A stretch of DNA of 64,000 nt from Herpetosiphon sp042688385 (GCF_042688385.1 NZ_JBHUPY010000015.1:230577-294576); one strand, 5' to 3'; counted from the stretch's first letter, positions 25,948 to 34,596 are shown. Translations and numbers: made by a program. Notes: generated from the sequence alone by a model not told the origin.

Positions 25948-27240
25948 ATGCTTGAAAAACGAACTTTAGCTCAAAGCCTACATCTTCCACGGCAATGGCC
26001 GTATATGTTTCGGGCGTTAAATCATCGCAATTTTCGCCTCTTTTGGTTTGGCCAACTGATTTCGCTGATTGGCTCGTGGATGCAATCGCTGGCCTTGCAA
26101 TGGTTGGTCTACCAAATAACCGGCTCGGCCTTTGCCATGGGCACGGTTGCTGCCTGCACCGCCTTGCCAGTTTTGTTGCTCTCGCCCTTCACTGGGGTCT
26201 TGGTTGATCGCTATTCCAAGCGCTGGGTGGTGTTTTGGGCGCAAATGGCCGCCATGATTTCATCGTTGACCTTGGCAATTTTGACCTTCAGCGATAGCGT
26301 GGTCTATTGGCATGTCTTGGCTTTAGCCTTGGTCAATGGGATGGTTAATGCAGTGGATATGCCAGCCCGCCAAGCCTTTACCTCAGAAATGATCGGCAAT
26401 CGTGATGATCTGATGAATGCGATTGGCCTGAATGCCTCGATTTTCAATGGCGCACGGGCGATTGGCCCAGCAGTTGCCGCCATGTTGGTGAGCGCTGTGG
26501 GCTTAGCTTGGGCCTTTTTGCTCAATGGCTTGAGCTTTATCGCAGTATTGATTGGCTTGATGATGATGACGGGCCTGATTGCGCCAGCGCCCCGCAAAAG
26601 CAATAGCTCATCGGTTAATGATTTTATGGATGGTGCGCGCTATGCCTTGCAAACGCCACTCATTCGGATCATTTTGGTGCTTGTGCTGGTGCCAAGTATT
26701 TTGGGCTTTGGCTATACCTCGTTGCTGCCGATTTTTGCCGACCAAATTTTGCTTACGCCGCTGATTCCTGAAGGCTCAACTCGTTTGGGCGCGATGATGG
26801 TAGCGAATGGGATTGGCGCTTTGCTGGCGGCGCTACGGGTAGCCCGCACCAATGCCCAAACCGATCGCCGCAAGTTGTTGCTGAATGGAGCATTGGGCTT
26901 TGGCTTGGGCATCTGTTTGCTAGCGCTCAATCGCTCGTTTTGGCTGGCTTTGCCAATTATGACCTTCACTGGCTTTTCGATGGTCAGCTTTTTGGCGACC
27001 GCCAACACCATTCTGCAAACCACCGCTGTCGATAGCTTGCGTGGGCGAGTGATGGGCTTTTATGTGATGACCTTGGTTGGTTTGGGCTTGGTTGGCAGCT
27101 TGCAAGCAGGCTTTGTGGCCGAACATTGGGGCACGCCAATCGCAACTGGGATTGGTGGCTTGGCCTGTGTGATTTCGGCCTTGCTTGGCTTGCGTTCCAA
27201 AGCCTTATTGAGCTTGGTTCCACGCCGCGAACAAGCCTGA
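25948..27240 (+). CDS. MFS transporter, enterobactin-exporter-like branch
   Basis: This is a 430-residue, twelve-segment transporter. The N-terminal ALNHRNFRLFWFGQLISLIGSWMQ is typical of the MFS_3 / EntS-like group, as is the loop LLSPFTGVLVDRYSKRWVV. Members export siderophores, drugs or other small molecules; the substrate here is unknown. ATG 25948 is preferred to the GTG at 25942 because AGGA lies 9 bases upstream of the ATG. It converges on the methyltransferase gene with a shared hairpin between them. Confidence 0.88.
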   Translation: MLEKRTLAQSLHLPRQWPYMFRALNHRNFRLFWFGQLISLIGSWMQSLALQWLVYQITGSAFAMGTVAACTALPVLLLSPFTGVLVDRYSKRWVVFWAQMAAMISSLTLAILTFSDSVVYWHVLALALVNGMVNAVDMPARQAFTSEMIGNRDDLMNAIGLNASIFNGARAIGPAVAAMLVSAVGLAWAFLLNGLSFIAVLIGLMMMTGLIAPAPRKSNSSSVNDFMDGARYALQTPLIRIILVLVLVPSILGFGYTSLLPIFADQILLTPLIPEGSTRLGAMMVANGIGALLAALRVARTNAQTDRRKLLLNGALGFGLGICLLALNRSFWLALPIMTFTGFSMVSFLATANTILQTTAVDSLRGRVMGFYVMTLVGLGLVGSLQAGFVAEHWGTPIATGIGGLACVISALLGLRSKALLSLVPRREQA

Positions 27241-27269
27241 TTGGAGGTACGCAATGGCGCGTGCGAAAG

Positions 27270-27296
27270 CGCAGTGATCGTTTAGCGATCACTGCG
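27270..27296. terminator. Terminator between convergent genes
   Basis: A perfect 11-bp stem (27270-27280 with 27286-27296) with a 5-nt loop is followed by TTCTTAATTT. It lies 29 bases after the transporter stop and 8 bases from the end of the convergent methyltransferase gene. Confidence 0.75.
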
Positions 27297-27304
27297 TTCT
27301 TAAT

Positions 27305-28075
27305 TTAACGACAGATAAATAAGCCAACTGCTTTTTGAATTGGGAACACCCCTTGGTTGGCGGCTAATTGCTCGCTGACCAACTCGCGACACAGATCCAA
27401 TGATTCCTCGCTTAGGCGTTGGGTTGAGCGCACATACGCCACAATTGGCTCAACTTCGGTGACGGCCAAATTATTCTCAAAATCGATTCGCTCGACATGA
27501 GCAAATTGAGTTTGTAATAATTCAGCTCCGTTGTCGAGGTTAAAACTCAAACTAAATGGCGTAATATCGGCGCTGGGATCGACCGCTTGAATCAGCTCTT
27601 TGATTTCGTACATATGCTGGTTACCATTGGTAGCGGCAAAAAACGTGCCATTTGGCTTGAGCACACGCCGAATTTCGGCTAAGGCCAAGGCTTGGTCGGC
27701 AACGTGATAGAGCATATGGTTGGCAATTACCACATCAAACGAAGCGTCGGCAAATGGCAAATAATGGGCATCGATTTGGCTGAAATTAAGCTGATCAAGC
27801 GCGCTAAGCTGAGCTTTGGCTGTGTGCAGCATGCCCAGCGAATGATCGCTAAAGCTAATCTGCAACTGGCCTAAATGGTTGCGCTGCTCGTGCCATAAGC
27901 GCCCAGTGCCGCCGCCAAGCTCCAACACTCGCCCTTGTTTGGGCAATTGCATGGTTTCCCACAGCCAATCCACCCAATCTTGTTGGTTGGTGCTAAATCG
28001 CTCGTGAATCGCGATGCGGGCTTGGAGATTGGTGCTAGTGCCATATTGCTTGGCTAATTGCTGGCGCATAGTCAT
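27305..28075 (-). CDS. SAM-dependent methyltransferase
   Basis: This 256-residue class I methyltransferase has motif I RVLELGGGTGRLW, a motif II-like HYLPFADASFDVVIAN and the post-motif MLYHVADQALALAEIRRVLKPNG. This places it with the UbiE/COQ5-like Methyltransf_11 group acting on small molecules; the substrate cannot be told. ATG 28075 is chosen because GGGAGAG lies 7 bases upstream; the in-frame TTG at 28081 is too close to that site. It is a single gene with a repeat-rich upstream region. Confidence 0.88.
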   Translation of the reverse strand: MTMRQQLAKQYGTSTNLQARIAIHERFSTNQQDWVDWLWETMQLPKQGRVLELGGGTGRLWHEQRNHLGQLQISFSDHSLGMLHTAKAQLSALDQLNFSQIDAHYLPFADASFDVVIANHMLYHVADQALALAEIRRVLKPNGTFFAATNGNQHMYEIKELIQAVDPSADITPFSLSFNLDNGAELLQTQFAHVERIDFENNLAVTEVEPIVAYVRSTQRLSEESLDLCRELVSEQLAANQGVFPIQKAVGLFICR

Positions 28076-28469
28076 AATCAAGCTCTCCCACTAAACAATC
28101 CTAGCCTTGGAAAATATGTTGATTGTGATAGCGCAAAAAGGCTGGATCGGGCTGAAACCTCGCAGGCAGTTCGATCTGCCGTTGATCGTAGGCCAATAAT
28201 AGATCGTTTGTAGCCGAATTAGCTGAGGATTTGATGAGGGTTGCAGCAATGGATGAGAACTTCCCCTCACCCCAAACCCCCTCTCCCGTGGCGCGGGCGA
28301 GGGACTTTAACGCCGTGGTTTTTGCATGATTGGTGGTGAAAATTGATGCTCCCCCTCGCCCGCGTTTTCGTGGGAGAGGGGGCTGGGGGTGAGGGAATGT
28401 TTGACCACCACACTCTTTATTAACAACCTACCCTTGAAAGGAGGTGGCTGGGGGTGAGGGAACTAAATT
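28076..28469. other. Intergenic region holding an inverted-repeat element
   Basis: These 394 bases lie between the methyltransferase start and the end of pyrB. They contain the inverted-repeat element (28264-28395) and a 23-bp truncated end of the same element at 28441-28463, directly next to the pyrB stop. No gene is seen. Confidence 0.75.
28264..28395 (-). repeat. MITE-like imperfect inverted repeat, copy 2
   Basis: It has the same two GC-rich arms and internal spacer as the copy at 21787, in the same orientation. The spacer has diverged more. An extra partial end, GAGGTGGCTGGGGGTGAGGG, lies at 28441. Confidence 0.78.
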
Positions 28470-29426
28470 CTAAACCTGCTCGCTGCCAGTTGCGAGGTAG
28501 TAGAACAAGGCCATGCGCATGGCAACGCCGTTGGTAATTTGGGTTTCAATGACTGAGTGCGGGCCGGTTGCTACATCGGGCATAATTTCAACGCCTTCGT
28601 TCATCGGGCCTGGGTGCATCACAATCACATTGGAGTTGGCGCTGGCGACACGAGTCGCATTCAAGCCAAACCGGCGGCTATATTCGCGCAACGATGGCAA
28701 CAAGCCGCCTTCCATGCGTTCGTGTTGCAGGCGCAAGGCCATCAATACATCAGCGCCTTCGGCGGCGTGATCGAGGCTATGCGAAATTTCGACCTTGGGC
28801 CAAGTGCTTTGCCAATATTTGGCTGGGCCAATCAGGGTTGGCGGGCCACAAACCACGACTTTAGCGCCCATTGTGGTGAGTGCCCACAAATTGGAGCGCG
28901 CCACGCGGCTATGCAAAATATCGCCGACAATCACCACTTTTTTATCGGCCAGTTCGCCCAATCGTTCGTGCATCGTGAAGAGGTCGAGCAAGGCTTGGGA
29001 TGGATGGGCGTGGCGACCATCGCCGCCATTAATCACCGAGCCACGGAAATGCTGGGCCACCAAGTAGGGCGCGCCACTTTGGCCATGGCGCATCACAATG
29101 TAATCTGCGCCTAGCGCTTGCACCGTGCGCACCGTATCAACCAACGATTCGCCTTTTTTGACGCTGGTATCCTTGGCTCCGAGGCTGAGCACATTGGCCG
29201 AAAGCGCTTTGGCAGCTAGCTCAAACGATGAACGAGTGCGGGTGCTATCTTCCCAAAACATATTGACCACAATTTTGCCGCGCAAAGTTGGCACTTGCTT
29301 GACCGGGCGCGCCAAGATGTCTTTCATCTGGGCGGCGATAGTCAACAAGCTGCGTAGTTCGTCGGCACTCCAATCATCAAGATCAAGCACATGCCGACGG
29401 CGCGGAGTAGTGGTTGGCGAACTCAT
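28470..29426 (-). CDS. pyrB: Aspartate carbamoyltransferase catalytic subunit
   Basis: PyrB condenses aspartate and carbamoyl phosphate to N-carbamoyl-aspartate, the first committed step of pyrimidine synthesis. The 318-residue protein carries the carbamoyl-phosphate site FWEDSTRTRSSFE, the MRHGQSGAPY loop, INGGDGRHAHPSQALLD and the late MHPGPMNEGVE segment with the aspartate-binding residues. ATG 29426 has GGAG seven bases upstream. It is the third gene of a minus-strand set after pyrR and the AAA-release-factor fusion gene. An intrinsic terminator ends only 36 bases before its start codon, so its expression should depend on read-through or antitermination. The other pyr genes are not in the window. 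Confidence 0.96.
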   Translation of the reverse strand: MSSPTTTPRRRHVLDLDDWSADELRSLLTIAAQMKDILARPVKQVPTLRGKIVVNMFWEDSTRTRSSFELAAKALSANVLSLGAKDTSVKKGESLVDTVRTVQALGADYIVMRHGQSGAPYLVAQHFRGSVINGGDGRHAHPSQALLDLFTMHERLGELADKKVVIVGDILHSRVARSNLWALTTMGAKVVVCGPPTLIGPAKYWQSTWPKVEISHSLDHAAEGADVLMALRLQHERMEGGLLPSLREYSRRFGLNATRVASANSNVIVMHPGPMNEGVEIMPDVATGPHSVIETQITNGVAMRMALFYYLATGSEQV

Positions 29427-29461
29427 AGAAATTCTCCATCTATAGCAAGTTGCATATTAAT

Positions 29462-29490
29462 CAAAAGCGCTTAGGTTGTGGCCTAAGCGC
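29462..29490 (-). terminator. Terminator or attenuator just upstream of pyrB
   Basis: On the minus strand a perfect 9-bp stem (29482-29490 with 29467-29475) with a 6-nt loop is followed at once by TTTTGA. It begins 9 bases after the stop of the fusion gene and ends 36 bases before the pyrB ATG. That leaves little room for a separate promoter. A weak TTTTGA-16-TATAGA pair overlaps the site. Control by PyrR-type attenuation is plausible because pyrR heads this gene set, but I could not identify a PyrR-binding loop. Confidence 0.65.
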
Positions 29491-29499
29491 CTTGACGAT

Positions 29500-32400
29500 T
29501 TAGCGACGGGCTGGCAATGCTGCTCGCCAGCGTAACGCCGCTTCAATAAAGATGTCAAGCTCGCCTGCAAGGGCGGCTTTGGGATTTGTATGCACGGTTT
29601 CGGTGCGCGGGTCTTTGATGGTTGAGCGTTTGCCCAAGTGGTAGCTGCGCACCACCGAACCCCAAGCATCGTCGCTTGGCTGAATAAAATCATCGAGCTT
29701 TTTCATGGCCAAGCGGGCTAAAAGCAGGCTGTGCAAGAGTTCGCGCACTGCCCGCTCGCTGCCTGCGCAGGCAAAGGCCGCCGTGCCACTATAGCGATGT
29801 AACGCTCGCCCAGTTACCCGCAGCTTACGCAAAAAGTAGCCATCGGCGCGAGTATTGTTGACAGTCGTTTCGATTTCGCTGCTCGCTGGGGCTGGCGTAT
29901 CTTCGGTTGGCACTGGCAAAACTGTAATTTGCACTTGGGTGACCGTTTTGAGCCGTGGCTCGCCGCCAGTTTCGGCAATTCGATGCGTGCCTGCTTCGCT
30001 GCGCAATAAGCCAAACGCTCCTGAGCCGCTAACCTGCAAGGTCACCCGAATCAGATTATCTTCTGCTGGCGTTTCATCAATGACCTTGGCTTCAAAGCGC
30101 TTGCCCAGCGACCATTCCAAGTAGGCATTGGCCAAGTTGCGTACCCAGCGCAAGCCAGCTTGGTCGCTCTCCAAAACGATATAGGCATCGTGCCAATCTT
30201 CTGGGTTGCTGAACAACATTTCTAGCTCGGCAAAGCGCAACTCGCGTTCGAGGCGTTTGGCCATGCGCATCAGTTCGGGGAACAAACGGCGTTCGTTGCG
30301 CTCGCGAATGCGTTGCAAAAGTTGATCTGCATCGTGGTACAAGCGCCGCAGATCGTCGCAACGGCCAACGCGCCGTGCCACATTGCTCAACTCAGCCAGC
30401 AAAAACTGCGCTTGATCGTGATCATCCCAAAAGCTGGGGCTGGACATTTCGTCCATCAGCTCGGTTTGGCGTTCGCGCGCTTCGACCACATTCAATTGCG
30501 CGATCAGATGATTCAGTCGCTTGTGCAATTGCTCGATAAATAGCGCCGCTTCTTCGACGGTTTGGGGCAATTGCAGCGCTTGCTCCTCGGGCGAGGGCAA
30601 TAGCGGCTCATCATCATCATTCGCTACCCACGAAGCCTTAATTTGCTCGCGGGCAACGTACAAGCGCAACAAGCCATTGGTTTGTTCTGGGCGGGTCAGC
30701 AAAGCCGAGGCCAAGGGATAGGTGACCATCTTTTCGATTTGGCGCTTCAGATAGCGCGCGCCATAGCGAATGCTGTAGCCATGTTTGAGCAAAATATCGA
30801 GCACAGCGTCGTCAAGCTCAACCTGCACGTTGCGCCGCACCAAGCCTTCGCGTTCGAATAATTTGCGCATTTCGCGGGCGGCAATTTTGCGCATATCGCT
30901 CTGCGAAAGTGGCTTGAAGAAAATTACGCCATCAAGCCGATTGATAAACTCGGGCGAGAAAAATTCTTCAGTTTCGCGCAAAACCCGCCGTTCAACTGCT
31001 TCGATGCCTTCGCGGGCAGCAAAACCCCAAGTTTCGCCTTGCACAATCGTCGCGCCAAAGTTGCTGGTCATAATGATGATCGTATTGCGCAGGTTGATTT
31101 CCTCGCCCATCGCATTGACCAAAATACCTTCATCGAACAATTGCAAAAAGCGATTGAAAATTGAGCGATGGGCTTTTTCGAATTCATCAAGCAATAGCAC
31201 CGCAAAAGGCAAATTGATCAGCGCCATGGTCAGCTTACCACGGCGTTCTGCATCGCTATCGCCCCAGGTGCGGCCAAATAATTGGGCAAAATCGTATTCG
31301 CCGCTGTAATCGGCCATATTGAAGCGCACAAACCGCTCTTCGCTGCCAAACAAGGTCGAGGCCAAGGTTTTGGCTAGCTCGGTTTTGCCCACGCCAGTTG
31401 GCCCAAGGAAGAAATACACGCCCATTGGTCGCGCCGGATCGTGCAGCCGCGCTTTGAGCAAGGCCAACTTTTGCACCATGGCGATGACCGAGGGATCTTG
31501 GCCAAGCACGCGTTCGCTGAACGAACGGCGCAGGGCAATTTCATCGAAGCGCTCATTTTCATCGAGCAATAATTTGGTGAGGCCAGTGCGATTGCCAAAA
31601 CATTCAACCACATGGCGCGGCAACACTTCTGGCTCCTGCTGGCGTTCTGCCAACAACAGCGAATCTTCCAGCAATTCAATTGCCTTGCCAGGAAAAGCTT
31701 GGTTGAGAATAAAGCGGCCAGCAATATCAATTGCGGTGGCTTGGCTGGCTGGCTCAATAGTAGCGCGCTGGCGATGGCGCTCGGCCACATGCTGCACAAT
31801 TTCGGCCACTTGCTCTGGTTTGGGAATCGCCAAATGAATTGAGGTAAACAAATCGGCGAACGATTCGCGATCGGCAGCGATTGCCTGCCAACGATCGGGC
31901 CGCGCTTCGGCGATAATTTTCAATTTGCCATTGTGTAAATTCGATTCAAGCGCGGCGGCCAAATCATCATCATCATCATCGCCACGTTTGACCCCAGCCC
32001 CGACCGCCGCGTGAATATCGCGAATAAACAGCAACACCGCGCCTTGCTCAGCCAATTTTCCAAACAAGGTCGAGAGATTGGCGCGCCAGCCCTCGCCAAA
32101 TTGCAAGCCAGCCAACAACGAAGCAGGAGTCATCTCGTACATCGGTAAATCGCGTAGTTTTTCGGGCATATCTTGCGGCGTTTTGACCAACCGGCGCACC
32201 AATTCATGCACCAAGGCGGTTTTGCCCGAACGCGCCTTGCCCAAAATAATCGGATTGACATGATCCATCGAGGTTAATAATTGCTGAACCGCCAGCAAAT
32301 CTTCTTCGCGCAAAAAGGCCGGACGCAACTCATCGCGTTCGGCGCGGGCGCGCAGATCGATGGTACAGCGGCTTAATAAATTGGCTAGTTCTTCATCTTC

Positions 32401-32583
32401 GACCATAATTCTCTGCTCATCTAACAATGGTGCAAGTTCATCAAGGGTCGCCAACAATGCAGCGGTTTCTGCGCGGCCATCTAATTGCAATGGTGCCACC
32501 GCTGCTCGTTTGCGCCGTGACCCAACGTGCTCCAAAAAGCGTGATGTCCGTCGCCGTCGTCGTGCTTGCCCGCTTCGCCCCAT
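29500..32583 (-). CDS. ClpB-like AAA+ ATPase fused to an RF2-like domain lacking GGQ
   Basis: This is a 1027-residue fusion. After an Arg-rich N-terminus, AAA module 1 has Walker A GKARSGKT (115-122), but Walker B reads LLFIRDI (184-190) where ClpA/B have FIDEI. Module 2 has an intact Walker A GPTGVGKT (394-401), Walker B LLLDEFEK (463-470), sensor-1 TSN (506-508) and sensor-2 GARYLKR (608-614); the GYVG pore loop of ClpB is absent. From about residue 706 to the end it resembles peptide release factor 2: SSPSFWDDHDQAQ, then GAFGLLRSEAGTHRI (855-869) and the C-terminal WGSVVRSYHLG ... IKDPRTETVH ... GELDIFIEA. The GGQ and the SPF-type tripeptide are both missing. It overlaps the pyrR stop by one base. 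The inferred role is an ATP-driven remodeller directed to ribosomes. Confidence 0.9.
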   Translation of the reverse strand: MGRSGQARRRRRTSRFLEHVGSRRKRAAVAPLQLDGRAETAALLATLDELAPLLDEQRIMVEDEELANLLSRCTIDLRARAERDELRPAFLREEDLLAVQQLLTSMDHVNPIILGKARSGKTALVHELVRRLVKTPQDMPEKLRDLPMYEMTPASLLAGLQFGEGWRANLSTLFGKLAEQGAVLLFIRDIHAAVGAGVKRGDDDDDDLAAALESNLHNGKLKIIAEARPDRWQAIAADRESFADLFTSIHLAIPKPEQVAEIVQHVAERHRQRATIEPASQATAIDIAGRFILNQAFPGKAIELLEDSLLLAERQQEPEVLPRHVVECFGNRTGLTKLLLDENERFDEIALRRSFSERVLGQDPSVIAMVQKLALLKARLHDPARPMGVYFFLGPTGVGKTELAKTLASTLFGSEERFVRFNMADYSGEYDFAQLFGRTWGDSDAERRGKLTMALINLPFAVLLLDEFEKAHRSIFNRFLQLFDEGILVNAMGEEINLRNTIIIMTSNFGATIVQGETWGFAAREGIEAVERRVLRETEEFFSPEFINRLDGVIFFKPLSQSDMRKIAAREMRKLFEREGLVRRNVQVELDDAVLDILLKHGYSIRYGARYLKRQIEKMVTYPLASALLTRPEQTNGLLRLYVAREQIKASWVANDDDEPLLPSPEEQALQLPQTVEEAALFIEQLHKRLNHLIAQLNVVEARERQTELMDEMSSPSFWDDHDQAQFLLAELSNVARRVGRCDDLRRLYHDADQLLQRIRERNERRLFPELMRMAKRLERELRFAELEMLFSNPEDWHDAYIVLESDQAGLRWVRNLANAYLEWSLGKRFEAKVIDETPAEDNLIRVTLQVSGSGAFGLLRSEAGTHRIAETGGEPRLKTVTQVQITVLPVPTEDTPAPASSEIETTVNNTRADGYFLRKLRVTGRALHRYSGTAAFACAGSERAVRELLHSLLLARLAMKKLDDFIQPSDDAWGSVVRSYHLGKRSTIKDPRTETVHTNPKAALAGELDIFIEAALRWRAALPARR

Positions 32584-33119
32584 CAGTCCTCCTGCACAAT
32601 TACAACACTATCTTGGGCTGAATCAATTTCACTGAGTTGCACATCAACCCGCTCATTTTTGGCGGTGGGAATATTTTTGCCCACAAAATCGGCGCGAATT
32701 GGCAACTCGCGGTGGCCGCGATCAACCAGCACTGCCAGTTGGATGGCGCTTGGTCGACCCCAATCGCTCAATTCGTTTAATGCGGCGCGGATGGTGCGTC
32801 CGGTGTAGAGCACATCGTCGACCAAAACCACGACCCGTTTGCCTAGTTCAGGCAAAATCGTGCGGCCTAAGATTGGGGCTGGCCCACGCGAATGTAAATC
32901 GTCGCGGTAGAGGCCAATATCTAGCTCGCCAACTGGCACTTGCACATGTTCGGTTTCGGCGATCATGGCGGCTAGGCGGCGCGCCAATGGCACACCCCGC
33001 CGATGAATCCCGACCAAGGAAACCAAACTTGCTCCTGCATTGCGTTCGACAATTTCATGGGCGATGCGTTTGAGGGCGCGGCGAATTTCCTCATCATTCA
33101 TCAACTGTTTGGGTGTCAT
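32583..33119 (-). CDS. pyrR: Bifunctional pyr operon regulator / uracil phosphoribosyltransferase
   Basis: PyrR senses UMP/UTP and PRPP and, in Firmicutes, binds pyr mRNA to favour termination; it also converts uracil to UMP. The 178-residue protein has the expected length and the PRPP-binding loop VVVLVDDVLYTGRTIRAAL. Further support comes from LVGIHRRGVPLARRL near the start and the DFVGKNIPT segment near the end. ATG 33119 is preferred because AGGAG lies 7 bases upstream; the upstream in-frame ATG at 33161 has no such site. Its TGA overlaps the ATG of the AAA-release-factor fusion gene by one base, so the two are translationally coupled. Upstream, TACAAT at 33164-33169 is a possible -10. 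Confidence 0.94.
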   Translation of the reverse strand: MTPKQLMNDEEIRRALKRIAHEIVERNAGASLVSLVGIHRRGVPLARRLAAMIAETEHVQVPVGELDIGLYRDDLHSRGPAPILGRTILPELGKRVVVLVDDVLYTGRTIRAALNELSDWGRPSAIQLAVLVDRGHRELPIRADFVGKNIPTAKNERVDVQLSEIDSAQDSVVIVQED

Positions 33120-33222
33120 CGATCTGCTCCTGCCAACCAAATCTGATCCGTCGCGTACCATCTATTGTAGCCCCGATTTGGTGCGAACGCTACCGCACAG
33201 CGACCTAGGGCTAATGAATGAG

Positions 33223-33939
33223 TTAGCCACCCAAGCGAACCCGCACCAAGCCTTTAATATCTTGCCATGCAGTTTTAACAATTTTGACCGTCGTGCCCAA
33301 ATCTTCAATCCATTCAACTGGCACTTCAAAAATGCGATAGCCCCGTTTTTCTGCTTTGAGCAAGAGTTCAGTATCAAAAAACCATTCGTTATCGCGCACC
33401 GTTGGGATGAGTTCTTGGGCTGCTTGGCGGGTAATGGCTTTGAAGCCACATTGGGCATCACGAAAACGATGCCAAAAGAGCAAGCGAATCAAGAAATTGT
33501 AGGCGCGTGAGATCATTTCGCGCTTCCATTGACGGGTTACAATCGCCCCGTGCATCAAGCGCGAGCCAGTGCCAAGGCTATAATCGCTATGAATTAATGC
33601 TGCCAGCAGCGGCGGCAAGGCACGGAGGTTGGTCGAAAGATCAACATCCATATAACAAAGCACATCAGCATTGCTTTTGAGCCACGCGGTGCGCAAGGCC
33701 CGCCCGCGGCCCCGTTGCTCCAAGCGTTCAAAATCGACCTCGCCAGGAAAGCGGCTGCGCAAATCGTGGCAAATCTGGGGCGTGCGATCAGTCGAGCCAT
33801 TATCGGCGACCACAATTCGCCAACGATACGGGCATGAAGCCTGCAAAAAATCACGCAGCGCCAAGACGCTTTGCTCGAGCTGCTGCTCTTCATTCAATAC
33901 CGGAATCACGATATCAACGGAGTAGTCGGTATGTGCCAT
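33223..33939 (-). CDS. Family 2 glycosyltransferase, dolichol-phosphate-sugar synthase-like
   Basis: This 238-residue GT-A glycosyltransferase resembles the DPM1/DPG group, which transfers a sugar from a nucleotide donor to a polyprenyl phosphate. Motifs seen are IVIPVLNEEQQL at the start, ADNGSTDRTPQ for the nucleotide site, YMDVDLSTN with the metal-binding D-x-D, FRDAQCGFKAITRQAA and WFFDTELLLKAEKRGY. No C-terminal membrane segment is present, so it should be cytoplasmic or peripheral. ATG 33939 is supported by GAGG five bases upstream, which excludes the TTG at 33960. Polyprenyl-phosphate sugars are donors for GT-C enzymes such as those at 1.6-7.7 kb, but a link is only inferred. pyrR starts about 100 bases downstream. 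Confidence 0.9.
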   Translation of the reverse strand: MAHTDYSVDIVIPVLNEEQQLEQSVLALRDFLQASCPYRWRIVVADNGSTDRTPQICHDLRSRFPGEVDFERLEQRGRGRALRTAWLKSNADVLCYMDVDLSTNLRALPPLLAALIHSDYSLGTGSRLMHGAIVTRQWKREMISRAYNFLIRLLFWHRFRDAQCGFKAITRQAAQELIPTVRDNEWFFDTELLLKAEKRGYRIFEVPVEWIEDLGTTVKIVKTAWQDIKGLVRVRLGG

Positions 33940-34596
33940 ACAACCTCGGAGAAACAACAAACCCCAAGCCGACGATCCGACCTAGGGCATGAGCGAAAAT
34001 GCGCAAAAATTGCTATTGAGCTACACGCCTTCGCAGCCTCGCCGGACCGCATTTAAAGGACTGCTCGATTATAGTTGGCAGTCTAGGCGGTGTCAATCCT
34101 AGAAAGGATGAAGCATGAATCCTAGAAAGGATGAATTATGAAGGATGAAGAACAGAGAGCAAAGAACAATGATAAGGGCAGAAGGCAAAAATCAAAAGTC
34201 AAAAAGAACATAGAATATAGAAATGAGATTAATCGACGAAATGAAGGCTAGCGGCTGAGGACTATTGGATTGTTTGAAATGCCAACAGATGCTCCGCTAG
34301 CCAATAGCTGTAATGGTACATCGGATTGGCAACCAGGTTCCCTCACCCCCCAGCCCCCTCTCCCACGAAAACGCGGGCGAGGGGGAGCCGATCGTTTTTT
34401 ACCAAGGAATTGGGAGAGAACCATGGAGTTAAAGCCCCTCGCCCGCGCCACGGGAGAGGGGTTGGGGTGAGGGGATCAGGCGGTGGTTAGCCTCATCTAC
34501 CAATAGCCAATAGCCTACAGCCCATCGCCTCATATGCTCTGCGCCTCTGCGTTAAATAGCGCCAAGTTTATGTTCTATGCTCTCTGTTCGATGTTC
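33940..34596. other. Repeat-filled intergenic region
   Basis: These 657 bases have no gene. 34090-34225 has GGATGAA, AACAGAGAGCAAAG and AAAAGTCAAAAAG phrases. 34340-34474 has the inverted-repeat element. 34495-34600 has AATAGCC, CTCTGCGCCTCTGCGTTAAA and GTTCTATGCTC phrases. Confidence 0.8.
34340..34474 (+). repeat. MITE-like imperfect inverted repeat, copy 3
   Basis: It is in forward orientation. The left arm is preceded by GGATTGGCAACCAGGTT, which also precedes copy 4 and, in reverse, follows the extra end at copy 1. The right arm is followed by GATCAGGCGGTGGTTA, shared with copy 4. The element is therefore somewhat longer than the GC-rich core. Confidence 0.8.

Noticed and set aside
29430..29466. 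A separate promoter for pyrB
   Set aside because: The TTTTGA and TATAGA hexamers are poor and would start transcription almost at the ATG. Read-through of the terminator seems at least as likely.
29500..32583. Frameshifted or misjoined ClpB and prfB genes
   Set aside because: The frame is open throughout without internal ribosome site or stop at the junction. The linker is a normal helical stretch, and the release-factor part has diverged as a unit, with loss of both tripeptides.
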